DNA of 5,964 nt from Bacillota bacterium (GTDB lineage Bacteria > Bacillota > Thermosediminibacteria > Thermosediminibacterales > Thermosediminibacteraceae): positions 1 through 5,964 of the forward strand of contig QGUT01000104.1 of assembly GCA_003242255.1 (NCBI GenBank). The letters are read 5' to 3'. How positions within the stretch are numbered: position 1 is the first letter of the stretch; the number at the start of each line of letters is the position of its first letter. A model generated the notes under the pieces. That model saw nothing but the letters and a program-made list of their open reading frames with translations. It was not told the origin of the DNA and did not search any database. The position numbers and the translations under genes were made by a program. Below are positions 5,473 to 5,964 of the stretch, piece after piece.

Positions 5473-5651
5473 TCTTTCTCCTTTTTCTCCGGATTTTTGG
5501 TGGTCAAATTGTTCGGAGGCGTCTTTAATGGATTCTCCATTTGAAATTCCTCAGAGAGTTCGTACTTTTCCGGCCTTTCGTCATCGAAGAGCTCGCCTTT
5601 AAACCGCCTCCTGTCTAAAGGCGAAACTGATTTCCTTCTTGGTTTTTTCAC
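5469..5651 (-). CDS. Small charged, probably disordered protein (60 aa), first gene of a coupled pair
   Basis: The product is very polar: a basic N-terminus (MKKPRRKSVSPLDRRRFKG), an acidic middle (DDERPEKYELSEEF, 23-36) and a Pro/Asn/Lys/Glu-rich tail. There is no hydrophobic core and no recognisable domain, so it is probably disordered and could act only with a partner. The start is GTG at 5651, chosen because GGGAGG (5660-5665) lies 8 nt upstream and no ATG is in frame. An overlapping ATG at 5659 gives only a three-codon frame. The stop overlaps the next start by four bases, so its translation likely feeds that of the 94-aa protein. Low complexity leaves some doubt, but the ribosome site and overlap favour a real gene. 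No convincing promoter was found upstream. Confidence 0.65.
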   Translation of the reverse strand: MKKPRRKSVSPLDRRRFKGELFDDERPEKYELSEEFQMENPLKTPPNNLTTKNPEKKEKE

Positions 5652-5659
5652 CTCTCCAT

Positions 5660-5665
5660 CCTCCC
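5660..5665 (-). promoter_or_regulatory. Shine-Dalgarno that supports a GTG start
   Basis: GGGAGG on the minus strand with 8 nt to the GTG at 5651. It is the deciding evidence for the non-ATG start of the 60-aa gene. Confidence 0.65.
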
Positions 5666-5748
5666 TTTTTTGTCCTCAACCATAGTATCTTCATTTGCGG
5701 CAGTCGATATTAACGAATAAAAAAATATGCATCGTCTTCAATTGTGTT

Positions 5749-5894
5749 GTTTCAATCATTTAGGGAGGGTTAATACATAAGTTAAAACTACATGCCGTTC
5801 TTCAATAAGGGGTTCAATCCCTTATAGTTAGGCTAAAAACCCCCGGCGGTGGTATGGCTCACGGCCCGCCAGGACCAGTTTCAATCCCTTATAG
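5749..5894 (-). CRISPR. Relic CRISPR array with three degenerate type I-B-like repeats
   Basis: The most complete unit is 30 nt at 5811-5840; on the minus strand it reads GTTTTTAGCC, TAACTATAAG, GGATTGAACC. The start GTTTTTAG and an end close to ATTGAAAC are typical of type I-B repeats in thermophilic clostridia (from memory), giving the minus-strand direction. A 17-nt 3' portion is repeated exactly at 5878-5894, with the canonical ATTGAAAC, but its other half is replaced by unrelated sequence. A third, diverged copy at 5749-5776 keeps GATTGAAAC and about 21 of 28 alignable positions. Unit starts are 62 and 67 nt apart, leaving spacers of 34 nt (5777-5810) and 37 nt (5841-5877). No cas gene is visible. 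With only one near-complete copy this is a remnant or the end of a broken array. Confidence 0.6.
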
Positions 5895-5944
5895 ACTCCC
5901 ATGCCGCAAATGCGGCACAAGCAGAGGATGAAAATCCACTTTCA
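5895..5944. other. Non-coding stretch with two adjacent small hairpins
   Basis: TGCCGC/GCGGCA (5902-5907 with 5912-5917, loop AAAT) is followed by GGAT-GAAA-ATCC (5926-5937), a GNRA-type tetraloop hairpin. Neither has a T tract, so they are not terminators. If the CRISPR relic is read on the minus strand this is where its leader would lie, but no typical AT-rich leader is seen, which fits a deletion or insertion junction at 5894/5895. Confidence 0.4.
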
Positions 5945-5953
5945 TGATATAAT
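5945..5953 (+). promoter_or_regulatory. Extended -10 promoter pointing out of the window
   Basis: TGATATAAT matches the extended -10 pattern (TG-N-TATAAT) perfectly. The bases 17 nt upstream (AGGATG) are not a -35 box, which extended -10 promoters can tolerate. Its transcript would begin near 5960, so the gene it serves is to the right of the window. Confidence 0.45.
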
Positions 5954-5964
5954 CAGTATAGCGG

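Noticed and set aside
5652..5748. Promoter for the 60-aa/94-aa gene pair
   Set aside because: TACTAT and several TTGA-like boxes occur, but none combine with acceptable spacing, so no call was made.
5804..5826. tRNA T-arm-like sequence (AAGGG-GTTCAAT-CCCTT)
   Set aside because: No acceptor, D or anticodon arms fit around it, and the same core recurs 67 nt away as part of a CRISPR-like repeat.
5889..5945. 18-codon minus-strand frame starting MKVDFHPLLV and ending inside the truncated repeat
   Set aside because: No ribosome site, very short, and it reads through both hairpins.

Overview
The window looks like chromosomal DNA of a low-to-mid-GC Firmicute, most likely a thermophilic or anaerobic clostridium of the Thermoanaerobacterales type. 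This is inferred from a two-domain repressor-type BirA, strong GGAGG ribosome binding sites, GTG/TTG starts, a clostridial-style zinc-ribbon protein, and repeats resembling type I-B CRISPR repeats of thermophilic clostridia. No species can be assigned from the sequence alone.

Left part (1-2415, minus strand): the start of a probable sugar phosphate isomerase/epimerase runs off the left edge. It lies 12 nt downstream of a full-length comEC/rec2 gene for the DNA-uptake channel, and its Shine-Dalgarno overlaps the comEC stop codon. comEC has a good sigma-A-type promoter.

Centre (2416-3833, plus strand): divergent from comEC is a 177-aa protein of unknown family. Its strand-His-Ser and strand-Gly-Cys-Asn motifs recall the His/Cys dyad of caspase-like (clan CD/CHAT) folds. 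It is followed by a 120-aa double zinc-ribbon protein with its own promoter. Next comes a 287-nt gene-free stretch holding a promoter, a CCCTCC-containing segment and a structured intrinsic terminator, together a candidate small RNA of about 100 nt. It also holds an imperfect inverted repeat and a bidirectional terminator that separates plus-strand from minus-strand transcription.

Right part (3834-5651, minus strand): a promoter drives birA (biotin protein ligase/biotin repressor), followed by a 67-aa helical protein with a TTG start and then the bidirectional terminator. Upstream of birA, behind its own terminator, is a two-gene unit of unknown small proteins (60 and 94 aa) joined by an ATGA overlap.

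Right edge (5652-5964): no coding gene. It holds three spaced copies, all imperfect, of a 30-nt CRISPR-like repeat (5749-5894). The array looks decayed or truncated, with no cas gene in view. Beyond it are two small hairpins and an extended -10 promoter pointing out of the window.

The best candidates for something undescribed are the caspase-like 177-aa protein, the candidate small RNA and the relic CRISPR array.
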